Assembly (NCBI GenBank): GCA_015231595.1
Contig: JADGBH010000014.1
Location: forward strand, 1-64,000
DNA from: Desulfobacterales bacterium
GTDB lineage: Bacteria; Desulfobacterota; Desulfobacteria; Desulfobacterales; JADGBH01
Length of the DNA stretch: 64,000 bases
Direction of reading: 5' to 3'
The number at the start of each line of letters is the position of its first letter. Within the stretch, counting starts at the first letter, position 1. Under the pieces are notes generated by a model. The model made no database searches, was not told the origin of the DNA, and worked only from the letters and a program-made list of their open reading frames with translations. The position numbers were made by a program, and so were the translations under genes. This document shows, in pieces, positions 15,986 to 25,594 of this stretch.

Positions 15986-17452
15986 TTAAGAATTCTTTAT
16001 ATTTTTACCATCCGATTCTTCATCATAAACAATTTCTTCTTCAGGGTCTAAATTATTTAATTCCCTTAAACCTTCGCGTATTTCCTTTGAAGCTTCTTCA
16101 ATAACTCCATTTATTAGTGTATAATCCTTTTTGACACGACCCAATGAAAATTTTCCTTTAGTTGTTACAATATAATTATGAACAATTTCTTTTATTGAGT
16201 CCCATGTATCAATTCTTTGCTGGTTTTTTTTTGAGGTCAGTTCGTCTATTGTTTTTAAATTAATTGATTTAAACCTTGAATCACTTAATTTTAAAACTAT
16301 AGTCATCCATAAAAGCATAAATATGAGGGCTATAGTTCCTCCAGCACTGATAAACAAATCAAATTGATTATAACCTGTTCCGCTTGTTGTTTGCATATAG
16401 ACTCCTAATGCTCCAGCAATAAGACTTGAAAAAAAGCCAGTAGAAATAAATTTTAGTTTAAAACTTTTATATTTTTTTTGGTAGTTAATTAATGCTTCTA
16501 AAAAATGGGCGAGTCTTTCTGCATGGGTTTCAACAAATGATGCCATTTTATCAAGGTGATAAGATGGAGCTTTTAAAATAGCTTTTTTAAGCTCATCTCG
16601 ATGGTTTTCTAAATAATTTAAGTATCCATTCTTATTTGAGTCAATATTTTCAGCCTTATTCGTATTTTTTATAGTTGAATTTGGAACGTGTGTTAGATGA
16701 ATTGAAGGAATATCTTTTCTGCCTGTTATTTGGGAAAGGTTCCAGCAAAGGGTTCCATATACTCGTAAAAGATCCATAAGGGATGCACATTCATCAACTC
16801 TATTTAAAACAAAAAGAACTCTGTCTTCGAATGTTTTTGACGGTAAAATATTTCTTAAGCTCACATATAATTCTCTTACAGTTCCAGCTTTATGCGGGTC
16901 GAACAGCACAAGAACAAGGTCTGCAATTTCGGCAATATCGCCTATAACTTCTTGATAATCATAACCTCTGTCTCTTTCAGAAACACTGTCAAGCATTCCT
17001 GGAGTATCTATTATTGCAAGGTTTTTTAGTAATGGTGAGTTAACTTTTTTTAGGCAAAAATGAGACGAAAATCTTTGTCCATATTTTTTTAAAGTACTGA
17101 ATGGAAATTGAGGATCATTAAGTAAAAATTTTCCATCCCTTTCTTCAATAATTTCAATGTTTGAGTTATTTTCAATCTCTTCATCTTCTGTATCATCGCC
17201 GGTTATTACTGTAAAGGAATCATCAGTCGGAGCTTGACCTGTAGCTTGAACTTTAGCGCCAATAAATTCATTAATCAGTGTCGATTTTCCAGACGAATAA
17301 TTACCTATGACTAAGACTAAAGGCAGCCATTTTATACTTTCTTGAAGAGGTAAATCACTATAGTTATATCTAATAGCGATGGGAGTTAAATAATTTTCTA
17401 CTATTTTAAGTATTTCTTCCCGAAGAGAACTGATATAATTCTGATAATACAT
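15986..17452 (-). CDS. Dynamin-like GTPase with C-terminal membrane segments
   Basis: GTPase domain in the first 300 residues: G1 GNYSSGKST (50-58), a conserved Thr in 'QAPTDDSF' for G2, G3 'IDTPGML' and an 'LNRVDE' G4-like motif. Two hydrophobic segments at about 335-352 and 362-385 anchor it to membrane, followed by a charged C-terminal helix. Architecture fits bacterial dynamin/EHD-like membrane-remodelling proteins. The ATG is preceded by CGGAGA. Bacterial dynamins usually come in pairs, but no partner is adjacent. Substrate membrane unknown. Confidence 0.82.
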   Translation of the reverse strand: MYYQNYISSLREEILKIVENYLTPIAIRYNYSDLPLQESIKWLPLVLVIGNYSSGKSTLINEFIGAKVQATGQAPTDDSFTVITGDDTEDEEIENNSNIEIIEERDGKFLLNDPQFPFSTLKKYGQRFSSHFCLKKVNSPLLKNLAIIDTPGMLDSVSERDRGYDYQEVIGDIAEIADLVLVLFDPHKAGTVRELYVSLRNILPSKTFEDRVLFVLNRVDECASLMDLLRVYGTLCWNLSQITGRKDIPSIHLTHVPNSTIKNTNKAENIDSNKNGYLNYLENHRDELKKAILKAPSYHLDKMASFVETHAERLAHFLEALINYQKKYKSFKLKFISTGFFSSLIAGALGVYMQTTSGTGYNQFDLFISAGGTIALIFMLLWMTIVLKLSDSRFKSINLKTIDELTSKKNQQRIDTWDSIKEIVHNYIVTTKGKFSLGRVKKDYTLINGVIEEASKEIREGLRELNNLDPEEEIVYDEESDGKNIKNS

Positions 17453-17670
17453 TGATTCTCCGTAAAATTTGTTATAATAGCTGTTTAAGTTTTAAATTTT
17501 TAAAACAATAGCAATTTTAAAATTATTAAACAAGTTTTATCATTAAATTTGTAGGCTAGTTTGTGTCTATAATAATTATAAATATTTTCAAGTTTTATTT
17601 TTTATGCTAAAAACAAAACCCTTATTTTGATTTAAAAAATTTATTAAATGATAATTTAGGAAAAAATTCT

Positions 17671-18876
17671 ATGATAAACACTAATGTTATTATTTGTGGT
17701 TCAGGAATAGTTGGCCTTACTATAGCAAGAGAGCTTTCATTTAACGGAGTTGATGATATATTAATAATTGAGAAAGAAGATTTTTTAGGAAAACATGCTT
17801 CAGGCAGAAATAGTGGGGTTCTTCATGCCGGGATTTATTATCAGCCTTTAACGAAAAGAGCGGATTCATGTCTTTCTGGCAATCTTATGATGCAAGCGTA
17901 TTGCCTTGAGAAAGGGCTTCCTCTTAAAAAGACAGGCAAAGTTATTGTCGCTTGTGATGAAACTGAACATAATACATTAAAAGAATTGTATAAACGAGCC
18001 GTTAAAAATGGAGCTGATGTTGTAATTGTTGATGAAAAAGAATTATCGGATATTGAACCGAATGCAAAAACATGTGAAATGGCTATTTACTCAAGAAATA
18101 CAGCTGTAGTTGAACCCCAAAAAATACTTTTAAGCCTTTTTAAGGATATTATTTCCAATAAAAAAACAAAAATAATGTTTGGAACTAAATTTATTGGGCT
18201 TTCAAAAGATAAAAAATTCGTACTGACTACAAAAGGTAACATCGGATTTAATTTTTTTATCAATGCTGCTGGAGCCTATAGCGATATAGTTGCCCATTCT
18301 TTTGGAATTGGACATAATTATAAGCTCATTCCTTTTAAAGGGATTTATAGAAAATTAAAAAAAGAAAAATCGAATATCGTGAAGGGAAATGTTTATCCTA
18401 TTCCTAACATAAGAAATCCGTTTTTAGGAGTTCATTTTACTCGAAATACCCATGGAGATGTTTATATTGGGCCTACAGCCATTCCAGGATTCGGAAGGGA
18501 AAATTATGGTATTTTTAAAGGAATAGATAAGGAATGTTTTGAAATATTGTTAAGGGATGCTAATTTATTTTTAGCAAACAGCAAATTTCGTAATGTAGCT
18601 TTAACAGAAATTTTAAAATATAATTTCTCGTATTTTTATAAAGACGCAAAAAAACTTTTAAAACAGATTTCTCCATTGGATATTGAAGGTTCTACTAAAG
18701 TTGGAATAAGGCCTCAACTTGTCAATATACATAATAATGAGCTTGTTATGGATTTTCTCGTAGAAAAAGGGGATAGAAGTATTCATATTTTAAATTCAAT
18801 TTCACCAGCTTTTACAAGTTCAATGTATTTTTCAAAAATTGTTGTTTCTGAATTTATAAAATCGTTTAAACTATAA
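17671..18876 (+). CDS. lhgO: L-2-hydroxyglutarate oxidase family FAD-dependent oxidoreductase
   Basis: Flavoprotein with an N-terminal Rossmann FAD site 'IICGSGIVGLTIARELS', then 'EKEDFLGKHASGRNSGVLHA' and 'GIYYQPLTKRADSC', all characteristic of LhgO/YgaF. The late 'GIRPQLVN' motif is also present. In the family it oxidises L-2-hydroxyglutarate to 2-oxoglutarate, passing electrons to the quinone pool. Start ATG has TAGGA upstream. Followed after 20 bases by a methyltransferase gene on the same strand. The family assignment is firm; the exact substrate in an anaerobe is less certain. Confidence 0.85.
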   Translation: MINTNVIICGSGIVGLTIARELSFNGVDDILIIEKEDFLGKHASGRNSGVLHAGIYYQPLTKRADSCLSGNLMMQAYCLEKGLPLKKTGKVIVACDETEHNTLKELYKRAVKNGADVVIVDEKELSDIEPNAKTCEMAIYSRNTAVVEPQKILLSLFKDIISNKKTKIMFGTKFIGLSKDKKFVLTTKGNIGFNFFINAAGAYSDIVAHSFGIGHNYKLIPFKGIYRKLKKEKSNIVKGNVYPIPNIRNPFLGVHFTRNTHGDVYIGPTAIPGFGRENYGIFKGIDKECFEILLRDANLFLANSKFRNVALTEILKYNFSYFYKDAKKLLKQISPLDIEGSTKVGIRPQLVNIHNNELVMDFLVEKGDRSIHILNSISPAFTSSMYFSKIVVSEFIKSFKL

Positions 18877-18896
18877 TTTTTTTTGGAGGAGTTTTT

Positions 18897-19544
18897 ATGG
18901 CTGATTACAAAACTAAAATGAAACTAAAATATAAAATCGTTTCTACAGTGTATGATAATTTATATGGTTTATTGGAAAATATCGTATTTTTTAAGGATAA
19001 AAAGAATCCGAGGCTTGCTCTTACTCATAAAATTCCCAATGAAGATTTTCACATTTTAGACGTATGCTGTGGTACAGGAAAATCATGTATATCTATTGCA
19101 GGGAATAAAGGAATAATTACTGGAATAGATTTGTCGTCTGATATGCTAAAATTTGCAAGCGAAAAAGCCAAAAAAAAATGTATTAAAAATATTTTTTTTT
19201 ATGAGATGGACGCGACAAAAATGGATTTTGACGATGAAAAATTTGATATAGTTGTCACATCTTTTGGTTTGCATGAAATGAATTACGATTTAATGATGAA
19301 GGTTTTAAAAGAAATATATAGGGTTTTGAAAAAAAAGGGATTGCTATATATTGTAGATTATGGAAAGGAAGACGGCTTTGTTATGAAAATTATTTTTTCC
19401 ATGTATTTAAAAATTTGCTATCCTCAACATGTGCAGGATTTTTTGAATTATGATTGGAAAGAGATATTTAACAGTGTGGGTTTTAGGCTTGACTATATTG
19501 AAAAATATGCAATATCCCAATTAATTTGCGCGGTAAAAGAATAA
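18897..19544 (+). CDS. Class I SAM-dependent methyltransferase
   Basis: 215 residues with the SAM-binding motifs 'ILDVCCGTGKSC' (motif I), 'GIDLSSDMLKFA' and 'FDIVVTSFGLHEM'. Overall resemblance is to the UbiE/MenG-like Methyltransf_11 group. GGAGGAG lies 6 bases before the ATG. Probably translated from the same message as the upstream flavoprotein. Substrate cannot be read from sequence. Confidence 0.85.
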   Translation: MADYKTKMKLKYKIVSTVYDNLYGLLENIVFFKDKKNPRLALTHKIPNEDFHILDVCCGTGKSCISIAGNKGIITGIDLSSDMLKFASEKAKKKCIKNIFFYEMDATKMDFDDEKFDIVVTSFGLHEMNYDLMMKVLKEIYRVLKKKGLLYIVDYGKEDGFVMKIIFSMYLKICYPQHVQDFLNYDWKEIFNSVGFRLDYIEKYAISQLICAVKE

Positions 19545-19701
19545 ATTTCTTTTAATCTTGCCAAATTTTAATACTCATGATATTTGAGCAATCTTATTTT
19601 TTTATTAATATTAGTGTTAATATGTGCTATTAAGCTGTATTTATATACAAAGGGAATGTTCCCAATTTTAATGCAAAAATGAAAAAGGAGGATTTTTAAA
19701 G

Positions 19702-21465
19702 ATGCCTTACAATGCAGTTGAAATGCCAGATTGGCGAATTTCAGAAGAAGCAGAGAAAAACATGCCTACTCCAGAAGAATGGAGAGAAAAACTTGGCCTT
19801 GAAAAAGATGAAGTTCTTCCTATGGGAAGACTTGCAAAACTCGATTTCATGAAGATAATTAATCGTCTTCAAGGCAGACCTGACGGAAAATACATTGAAG
19901 TTACAGCTATTACTCCGACTCCACTTGGTGAAGGAAAAAGTACCACTTCATTGGGTATTATGGAAGGTCTTGGAAAAAGAGGTAAAAATGTTGGTGGTGC
20001 TTTAAGACAGCCTTCAGGCGGACCAACTATGAACGTAAAAGGAACCGCAGCAGGTGGAGGAAATGCTCTTCTTATTCCTATGACAGAGTTTTCCCTTGGC
20101 CTTACTGGGGATATTAATGATATTATGAATGCCCATAACCTTGCAATGGTTGCTCTTACATCAAGAATGCAGCATGAAAGAAACTATAATGATGAGCAGC
20201 TTGCAAGATTAAGCAAGATGAGAAGACTTGATTTAGATCCTACAAGAATTGAAATGGGCTGGATTATTGACTTCTGCGCACAAGCTTTAAGAAATATTAA
20301 TATAGGCATGGGCGGACGTACTGATGGTTATATGATGCAGTCAAAGTTTGGAATCGCTGTAGGTTCTGAATGTATGGCAATTCTTGCTGTTATTAAAGAT
20401 TTAGCAGATTTAAAACAACGTCTTAATGAGATTACAGTTGGATTTGATAAAAGTGGAAAGCCTGTAACAACAGGAGATCTTGAAGTTGGTAATGCAATGT
20501 GTGCATTTATGAGAAATACTATTAATCCTACCCTTATGAGTACCGCTGAATATCAACCATGTATGGTTCATGCAGGACCTTTTGCTAATATCGCTGTAGG
20601 TCAATCTTCAATTATTGCTGACAGAATTGGTTTAAAAATGTTTGATTATCACGTTACAGAAAGTGGATTTGCTGCTGATATCGGATTTGAAAAATTCTGG
20701 AATGTAAAATGTCGTTATAGCGGATTAAAACCACATGTATCAGTTCTTACTACAACAATCAGAGCTCTTAAAATGCACGGAGGTGGTCCAAAAGTATCTC
20801 CTGGTATTGCTCTTCCTGAAGCTTATACAAAGGAAAATCTTGAACTTGTTGAAAAGGGAACAGCTAATATGATTCATCATATTAATGTTATACGTAAAGC
20901 TGGGATTAACCCTGTTGTATGTATCAACCGTTTCCATACTGATACCGATGCAGAAGCAGCTATTGTACGAAAAGCTGCAGAAGCTGCTGGTGCTCGTTGT
21001 GCTGTTTCTGAACATTGGGGAAAAGGCGGAGATGGAGCATTAGAACTTGCTGATGCAATTATCGATGCATGTAATGAAGAAAATGATTTCAAATTCTTAT
21101 ATCCTCTTGAAATGAAATTACGAGACAGAGTTGGCATGATTGCAAAAGAAGTATATGGAGCAGACGGAGTATCATGGACTCCTGAAGCAGAAGCAAAAGC
21201 TAAAATGCTTGAAAATGATCCTAAATATGCTGACTTTGCTACAATGATGGTTAAAACTCATTTAAGTTTGACCCACGATCCTATTTTAAAGGGTGTTCCA
21301 AAAAATTGGACTCTTCCTATAAGAGACATATTGATTTATTCAGGTGCAAAATTCCTCTGCCCATGTGCTGGAACAATCAGCCTTATGCCTGGAACTGGTT
21401 CAAATCCTGCCTTTAGACGCATTGACGTTGATACTGAAACTGGAAAGGTTAGTGGTCTTTTCTAA
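19702..21465 (+). CDS. fhs: Formate-tetrahydrofolate ligase
   Basis: Catalyses ATP-dependent formation of 10-formyl-THF from formate, the entry step of the methyl branch of the Wood-Ljungdahl pathway and of one-carbon metabolism. Signature motifs are present: ATP P-loop '[15 protein letters not shown]', then '[20 protein letters not shown]' and 'MHGGGPKV'. Length 587 is slightly above the usual 555-560, due mainly to an N-terminal extension. Very strong AAAGGAGG binding site, and codons less AT-biased than neighbouring genes, suggesting high expression. Single gene with its own terminator. Confidence 0.96.
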   Translation: MPYNAVEMPDWRISEEAEKNMPTPEEWREKLGLEKDEVLPMGRLAKLDFMKIINRLQGRPDGKYIEVTAITPTPLGEGKSTTSLGIMEGLGKRGKNVGGALRQPSGGPTMNVKGTAAGGGNALLIPMTEFSLGLTGDINDIMNAHNLAMVALTSRMQHERNYNDEQLARLSKMRRLDLDPTRIEMGWIIDFCAQALRNINIGMGGRTDGYMMQSKFGIAVGSECMAILAVIKDLADLKQRLNEITVGFDKSGKPVTTGDLEVGNAMCAFMRNTINPTLMSTAEYQPCMVHAGPFANIAVGQSSIIADRIGLKMFDYHVTESGFAADIGFEKFWNVKCRYSGLKPHVSVLTTTIRALKMHGGGPKVSPGIALPEAYTKENLELVEKGTANMIHHINVIRKAGINPVVCINRFHTDTDAEAAIVRKAAEAAGARCAVSEHWGKGGDGALELADAIIDACNEENDFKFLYPLEMKLRDRVGMIAKEVYGADGVSWTPEAEAKAKMLENDPKYADFATMMVKTHLSLTHDPILKGVPKNWTLPIRDILIYSGAKFLCPCAGTISLMPGTGSNPAFRRIDVDTETGKVSGLF

Positions 21466-21500
21466 AATAAGTAAAATTAGAATAAGTTAAATAAAAACAA

Positions 21501-21531
21501 AGAAGGGGCTTTTAAAGCCCTTTCTTTTTTG
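21501..21531 (+). terminator. Rho-independent terminator after fhs
   Basis: 'agaaggggct' (21501-21510) pairs with 'agccctttct' (21516-21525) across a 5-base loop, followed by a run of T. Located 36 bases after the fhs stop. Confidence 0.9.
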
Positions 21532-21580
21532 GTAAAGTATCAAAGTATTTTAAGCGCTTAATTTTATCCTGGAAAATAAA

Positions 21581-22723
21581 ATGGCTATCTGTAGAAAATT
21601 TTTAGTTGTATCAGTTTTTTTGATTTTAAATTTAACTTATAGCTATGCCTCAGATAGAGGTATAATTGTTCAGGCGAACAAAGAAAGAGTTGCTTTAGTA
21701 ATTGGAAATAGCAAATATAAAAATAGTCCTTTAACTAATCCTGAAAATGACGCTACAGATATTGCAAAAGAATTAGAATTGTGTGGATTTGATGTTGAAT
21801 ATTTAATTAATGCGTCTCAAATGAAAATGGAAGCAGCTATCAGAAGGTTTGGGGTCAGGTTAGGAAATAAATGTATTGGATTATTTTTTTTCGCTGGGCA
21901 TGGAATTCAGCTAAATGGTCGTAATTATCTTATTCCGGTTGATGCTGAAATACAAAGAGAGGTCGATATAAAATATAAGGCTGTAGATGTAGGTCTTGTG
22001 TTAGATGAAATGCATAATGCTAACAATGGCCTGAATATTGTAATTCTTGATGCTTGCCGTAATAATCCATTTGCTCGCAGTTTTAGATCTACTGTAAATG
22101 GTCTTGCGAGAATTGATGCTCCAACTGGGACTTTTATTGCATATGCTACAGAACCTGGTTCCGTTGCTTCAGACGGTGATGGCAGAAATAGCCCTTTTAC
22201 AAAAAATTTATTGATTCAAATTAAAGAACAAGGCTTGCCAATTGAACAGGTAATGAAAAAGGTTCGCAGGGAAGTTATGAAAGAAACTAAAAATAGCCAG
22301 ATTCCTTGGGATGCTTCATCATTGACTGGTGATTTTTATTTTTATCCATTGACATTAGATTCGAGCAATAATATTGATTTCAATAAAACTATACTTAAGC
22401 CCATAGCTATTGATAATTTTGAAAAAGAAATTTTACCAGACGATGGATCTGAAATCTGGAACCTTCCGGAAATTTTAGTACCGACGGAAGCTCCGTCTAG
22501 TAAAACAGTTATTAAATTAGCTAATGCTGTAGGAGATACCCCAGCTGATGCTTGTGCTAAAGCGCTTACTATCGTGGTTCGCGATTTTTTCCATGGAAAA
22601 CCTACCGATGAAAAGTATAAACGTTCTGTTTATCGCATTTACTGCAATGTTGTAAAACGCATGCCTAATGGAAATATAATTGTAGAACTTTCAATTGAAT
22701 TTTATATTAAGGAGGGATCATGA
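21581..22723 (+). CDS. Exported caspase-like (peptidase C14) protein
   Basis: Signal peptide at residues 1-24. Caspase domain at about 34-255: 'RVALVIGNSKYKNSPLTNPE', catalytic His107 in 'FFFAGHGIQLNGRNYLIP' and catalytic Cys159 in 'ILDACRNNPF', so the dyad is complete. Residues about 310-375 ('ANAVGDTPADACAKALTIVV') recall the short alpha/beta LPP20/FlgT-N type module, tentatively. First gene of a three-gene operon with a TPR protein (start overlaps its stop) and a CsgG-like lipoprotein. All three carry export signals, so the protease acts outside the cytoplasm. Role unknown. Confidence 0.85.
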   Translation: MAICRKFLVVSVFLILNLTYSYASDRGIIVQANKERVALVIGNSKYKNSPLTNPENDATDIAKELELCGFDVEYLINASQMKMEAAIRRFGVRLGNKCIGLFFFAGHGIQLNGRNYLIPVDAEIQREVDIKYKAVDVGLVLDEMHNANNGLNIVILDACRNNPFARSFRSTVNGLARIDAPTGTFIAYATEPGSVASDGDGRNSPFTKNLLIQIKEQGLPIEQVMKKVRREVMKETKNSQIPWDASSLTGDFYFYPLTLDSSNNIDFNKTILKPIAIDNFEKEILPDDGSEIWNLPEILVPTEAPSSKTVIKLANAVGDTPADACAKALTIVVRDFFHGKPTDEKYKRSVYRIYCNVVKRMPNGNIIVELSIEFYIKEGS

Positions 22724-24384
22724 ACAAAAATCAATCCAAGATTTTGAGACTAATAATTTTGATAACTATCTGTATCTTTTATACGTTATGTTTTGCTGAG
22801 GAACAGGAGGTCTGCCAAGATAAAATTCAATTGCAGAAGGAAACTACACAGCTTTTAGAAAAAATTGAGGATCTTTCAAATATTTCTTTAAATGCTTTAT
22901 TTACGGATCAGAGCCAAAAAAATATTTGTACTTATGCGAAACAGTATGTTGAAGCTAATGTACTCCTTGATTTGCTTGATAAAAATTTGGATTGCTGGCG
23001 AAAATTAATACAAAGAAATCCTAAAGAAAAAGTATATCATGTCTTTGATGCTACAGTTTTAATAGCTATGTATTCAATTTATTCCCGATCAACAGAGTTT
23101 CTTGCTTTTTTTAAAATTTATAATACAGATAACACTAATATAAATTGCGATTGTCTTGAGAAAAAAGATAGAACAATTTGGAGTAAAGAAAATAATAAAT
23201 GGGAAAGGCAGACAAGATCGATTTTGAATAGAGCTAGGGGCTCAACTGAGCAGGCTTTGAAAATCGATAGTTACTATGATGATGCAAAAATTCTTAAAGC
23301 CGAGATTTTAGCCTTGCAAGGCGATTATGGAGATGCTCAAGCATTGTTTGAAATGCTTGAGAAGGAAGGTATTTTTAGGGATAGACGTTCTTTTTTTAAT
23401 AGCTGGAAAGCTTATATTGCAAGTAAACTTAATGAAGAAGAGAAACGAAACGAGTTTTTAAGCGAAGCATCAGCTTTTTCTGAGCCTGAAGAAAGTTCAA
23501 TGTGGGCTGAAAGATATCAAGATGCAATAAATCTTAATAAATCAAAATGGATGGAGTATGAATTTTTTGATTTTCAACCTGTAGATAATGTTAATTTGAT
23601 GGAATTAAAAGATAAATCGAATAAACTAATATCGGCAATTAAAAAAACTATGCGGATAACGTTTACTGCAATTCCTTCAAATATATCGAAAGATACTAAT
23701 GTAGCTGATCTTTTTAAGCAAAAGCCAAATGTAATTTTAACTTTAAATTCAGATTCTTCTCAGGAAAATATTGTAAAATACTCAAGACTTCTTAAAGAAT
23801 TGCACCAATATGGAATAGATTTGAAAGAAGTTATTGATTCATGGGATAACTTGGCTAAAATGAATGAAGAAACAGCGTATTATTTTCTTTTTAATAAAAC
23901 TACCTGCGCTATGGCTATCTTACACATGACTAACAGTACTAAAGACTTAGCTAACCATGAGAAAATAAAGAATGTAGTGGATTATTCTAATGATTGGAAT
24001 CAATGGTCTATGATTGATGATGTGATTAATACAGATATTCAAAGAATTACAAGCCAGAAAAATGATTTCATACCTGCGCAGTTTCTTTTGTTTGAATATG
24101 AAGCACTTTTTGGAAATACTGTGACAGCATTGGATAAACTAAACCAATTATCTGAAAATATTAAGGAATACAAAAAAGTTAAAACCTATTCTGAATATGA
24201 CGAAATAGACATTAATATCTATTTATCGGCATGGAATTCTTATCTTTATCTTAAAATGGGTGATTATCAAAAAGCTAAATCATATTTAGACGAGGCTGAA
24301 ACAAGAAGAGGTTTTTCCGAATGGAAAGATGATCAGAAAAAAATTATTTCATTAATTGAGTATTCTGAAAAAATAAAAAAATAA
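22720..24384 (+). CDS. Exported helical-repeat (TPR-like) protein
   Basis: Starts ATG in the ATGA overlap with the caspase stop; AAGGAGGG lies 5 bases upstream. Signal peptide at residues 1-26. Mature part is almost all helical, with TPR-like units such as 'DSYYDDAKILKAEILALQGD' and 'SAWNSYLYLKMGDYQKAKSY'. No catalytic motif seen. Translational coupling implies it works with the caspase-like protease, perhaps as a periplasmic scaffold. Family not recognised. Confidence 0.75.
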   Translation: MNKNQSKILRLIILITICIFYTLCFAEEQEVCQDKIQLQKETTQLLEKIEDLSNISLNALFTDQSQKNICTYAKQYVEANVLLDLLDKNLDCWRKLIQRNPKEKVYHVFDATVLIAMYSIYSRSTEFLAFFKIYNTDNTNINCDCLEKKDRTIWSKENNKWERQTRSILNRARGSTEQALKIDSYYDDAKILKAEILALQGDYGDAQALFEMLEKEGIFRDRRSFFNSWKAYIASKLNEEEKRNEFLSEASAFSEPEESSMWAERYQDAINLNKSKWMEYEFFDFQPVDNVNLMELKDKSNKLISAIKKTMRITFTAIPSNISKDTNVADLFKQKPNVILTLNSDSSQENIVKYSRLLKELHQYGIDLKEVIDSWDNLAKMNEETAYYFLFNKTTCAMAILHMTNSTKDLANHEKIKNVVDYSNDWNQWSMIDDVINTDIQRITSQKNDFIPAQFLLFEYEALFGNTVTALDKLNQLSENIKEYKKVKTYSEYDEIDINIYLSAWNSYLYLKMGDYQKAKSYLDEAETRRGFSEWKDDQKKIISLIEYSEKIKK

Positions 24385-24397
24385 AGGAGGTTTGTAG

Positions 24398-25435
24398 ATG
24401 AAAAAAATATATATTGTTTTTTTTTCAATTTTATTTTTAATTGTTTCTTGCGCTCCAAAGGAACTATATTATCTTAAGGATATAAATCCTCCACAAATTT
24501 TATGCGACGCATCGACCCAATCAACTATAAGTTATCCCCCATTTTTAAGACCAAAAGGAAAACGAAAAACAATTCCCCCTGAATCCCAGTATTTTACTTT
24601 GGCGATACCAAATTGTGTTGATATGAGCGGGAGGGCTAATGACTTACAAAGATCCCTTGCTGATATGTTATATACTCAATTATTTGATACAGGCAGATTT
24701 AATCTTATAGATAGAGGTGAACTAACGGATTTAGACCCTGAATGGTTGTCAACTTCATTGAAGAGGCTCGCTGCCGAAACAGTTGATCAGTCATCCAAAA
24801 GTGATGTTCAGGATTCGTTATATGAAAATACTCAAAAATATCTTGATCGCAAAAAAGCATATCATGATGAAATGATTTCTACGTTAAGGGAAAAAGCCGA
24901 TGGATTGTTGCAATCATATATAACATCCCGAAGCATTGAAGATACATCCGGTAAAAAAGATGGATCTAAATCTGGTGGATATTTCGATCTTGATTATAGA
25001 ATAGTTAGTACAAGTGAGCATAATATTGTTTTATTTGCCGCTTCTCAACGGATACACTATAATAGTAGTACAGCGAATGAGGTTGAATATAATCGAGATG
25101 ACATTAAGGCTATCGCCGATAATATTGTAAGAGTATTTCCGAATCCTAATGATATTCGTAAATCAGAGGTAGTTACTGTTGATAAAAACCGTATTGTAAT
25201 TGATGTTGGAAGAAATAAAATGCTTATTCCTGGGCTTATGGGATATGTAGTTTGTCTGGAGGACAGTATTTATACAGGGGATAAAGTTAAGGCTCAACAT
25301 TATTCCTATCTTGGTAAATTTATAATCACTGAAGTTTATGACCAAACTAGCACAGGTTTTTTACTTCCACCGCATTCTATAAAAAATTATATGGATTTAG
25401 ATATTAGGGTAGGGGATGCGGCAATTATTAAATAA
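24398..25435 (+). CDS. CsgG-like outer-membrane lipoprotein
   Basis: Lipobox LIVSC with Cys18 marks a lipoprotein. Residues about 75-120 ('NDLQRSLADMLYTQLFDTGR' then 'FNLIDRGEL') match the CsgG/HfaB curli-assembly fold. A charged helical insertion at 130-185 is unlike canonical CsgG. Residues 240-345 contain a beta-rich FlgT/C-terminal-like region. AAAGGAGG precedes the start; only 13 bases separate it from the TPR gene. CsgG relatives form oligomeric secretion channels or scaffolds in the outer membrane; whether this one forms a pore is unknown. Confidence 0.7.
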   Translation: MKKIYIVFFSILFLIVSCAPKELYYLKDINPPQILCDASTQSTISYPPFLRPKGKRKTIPPESQYFTLAIPNCVDMSGRANDLQRSLADMLYTQLFDTGRFNLIDRGELTDLDPEWLSTSLKRLAAETVDQSSKSDVQDSLYENTQKYLDRKKAYHDEMISTLREKADGLLQSYITSRSIEDTSGKKDGSKSGGYFDLDYRIVSTSEHNIVLFAASQRIHYNSSTANEVEYNRDDIKAIADNIVRVFPNPNDIRKSEVVTVDKNRIVIDVGRNKMLIPGLMGYVVCLEDSIYTGDKVKAQHYSYLGKFIITEVYDQTSTGFLLPPHSIKNYMDLDIRVGDAAIIK

Positions 25436-25557
25436 TAAAGCAAGAATCTATTATTTAATTTAATAATCTACATTTGTTCTAACAGTGTATATATTAATCC
25501 ACAAGTGAGACAATAAAAAGGTTCATTTTTTTATCTGAGGCTTGGTTATTCACCAAT

Positions 25558-25594
25558 CCTCACCCCTTGTGGGTGAGGTCGTTGACTTTTTTTT
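25558..25594 (+). terminator. Hairpin between convergent lipoprotein and thiC genes
   Basis: cctcaccc (25558-25565) and gggtgagg (25571-25578) form an 8 bp stem with a 5-base loop, followed by a T run starting 8 bases on. Likely terminator for the caspase operon; the T run lies further from the stem than ideal. Confidence 0.5.

Noticed and set aside
19650..19668. Operator-like 'gggaatgttccc' before fhs
   Set aside because: A 5 bp hairpin with a 2-base loop is too short to support, and no partner site was found.
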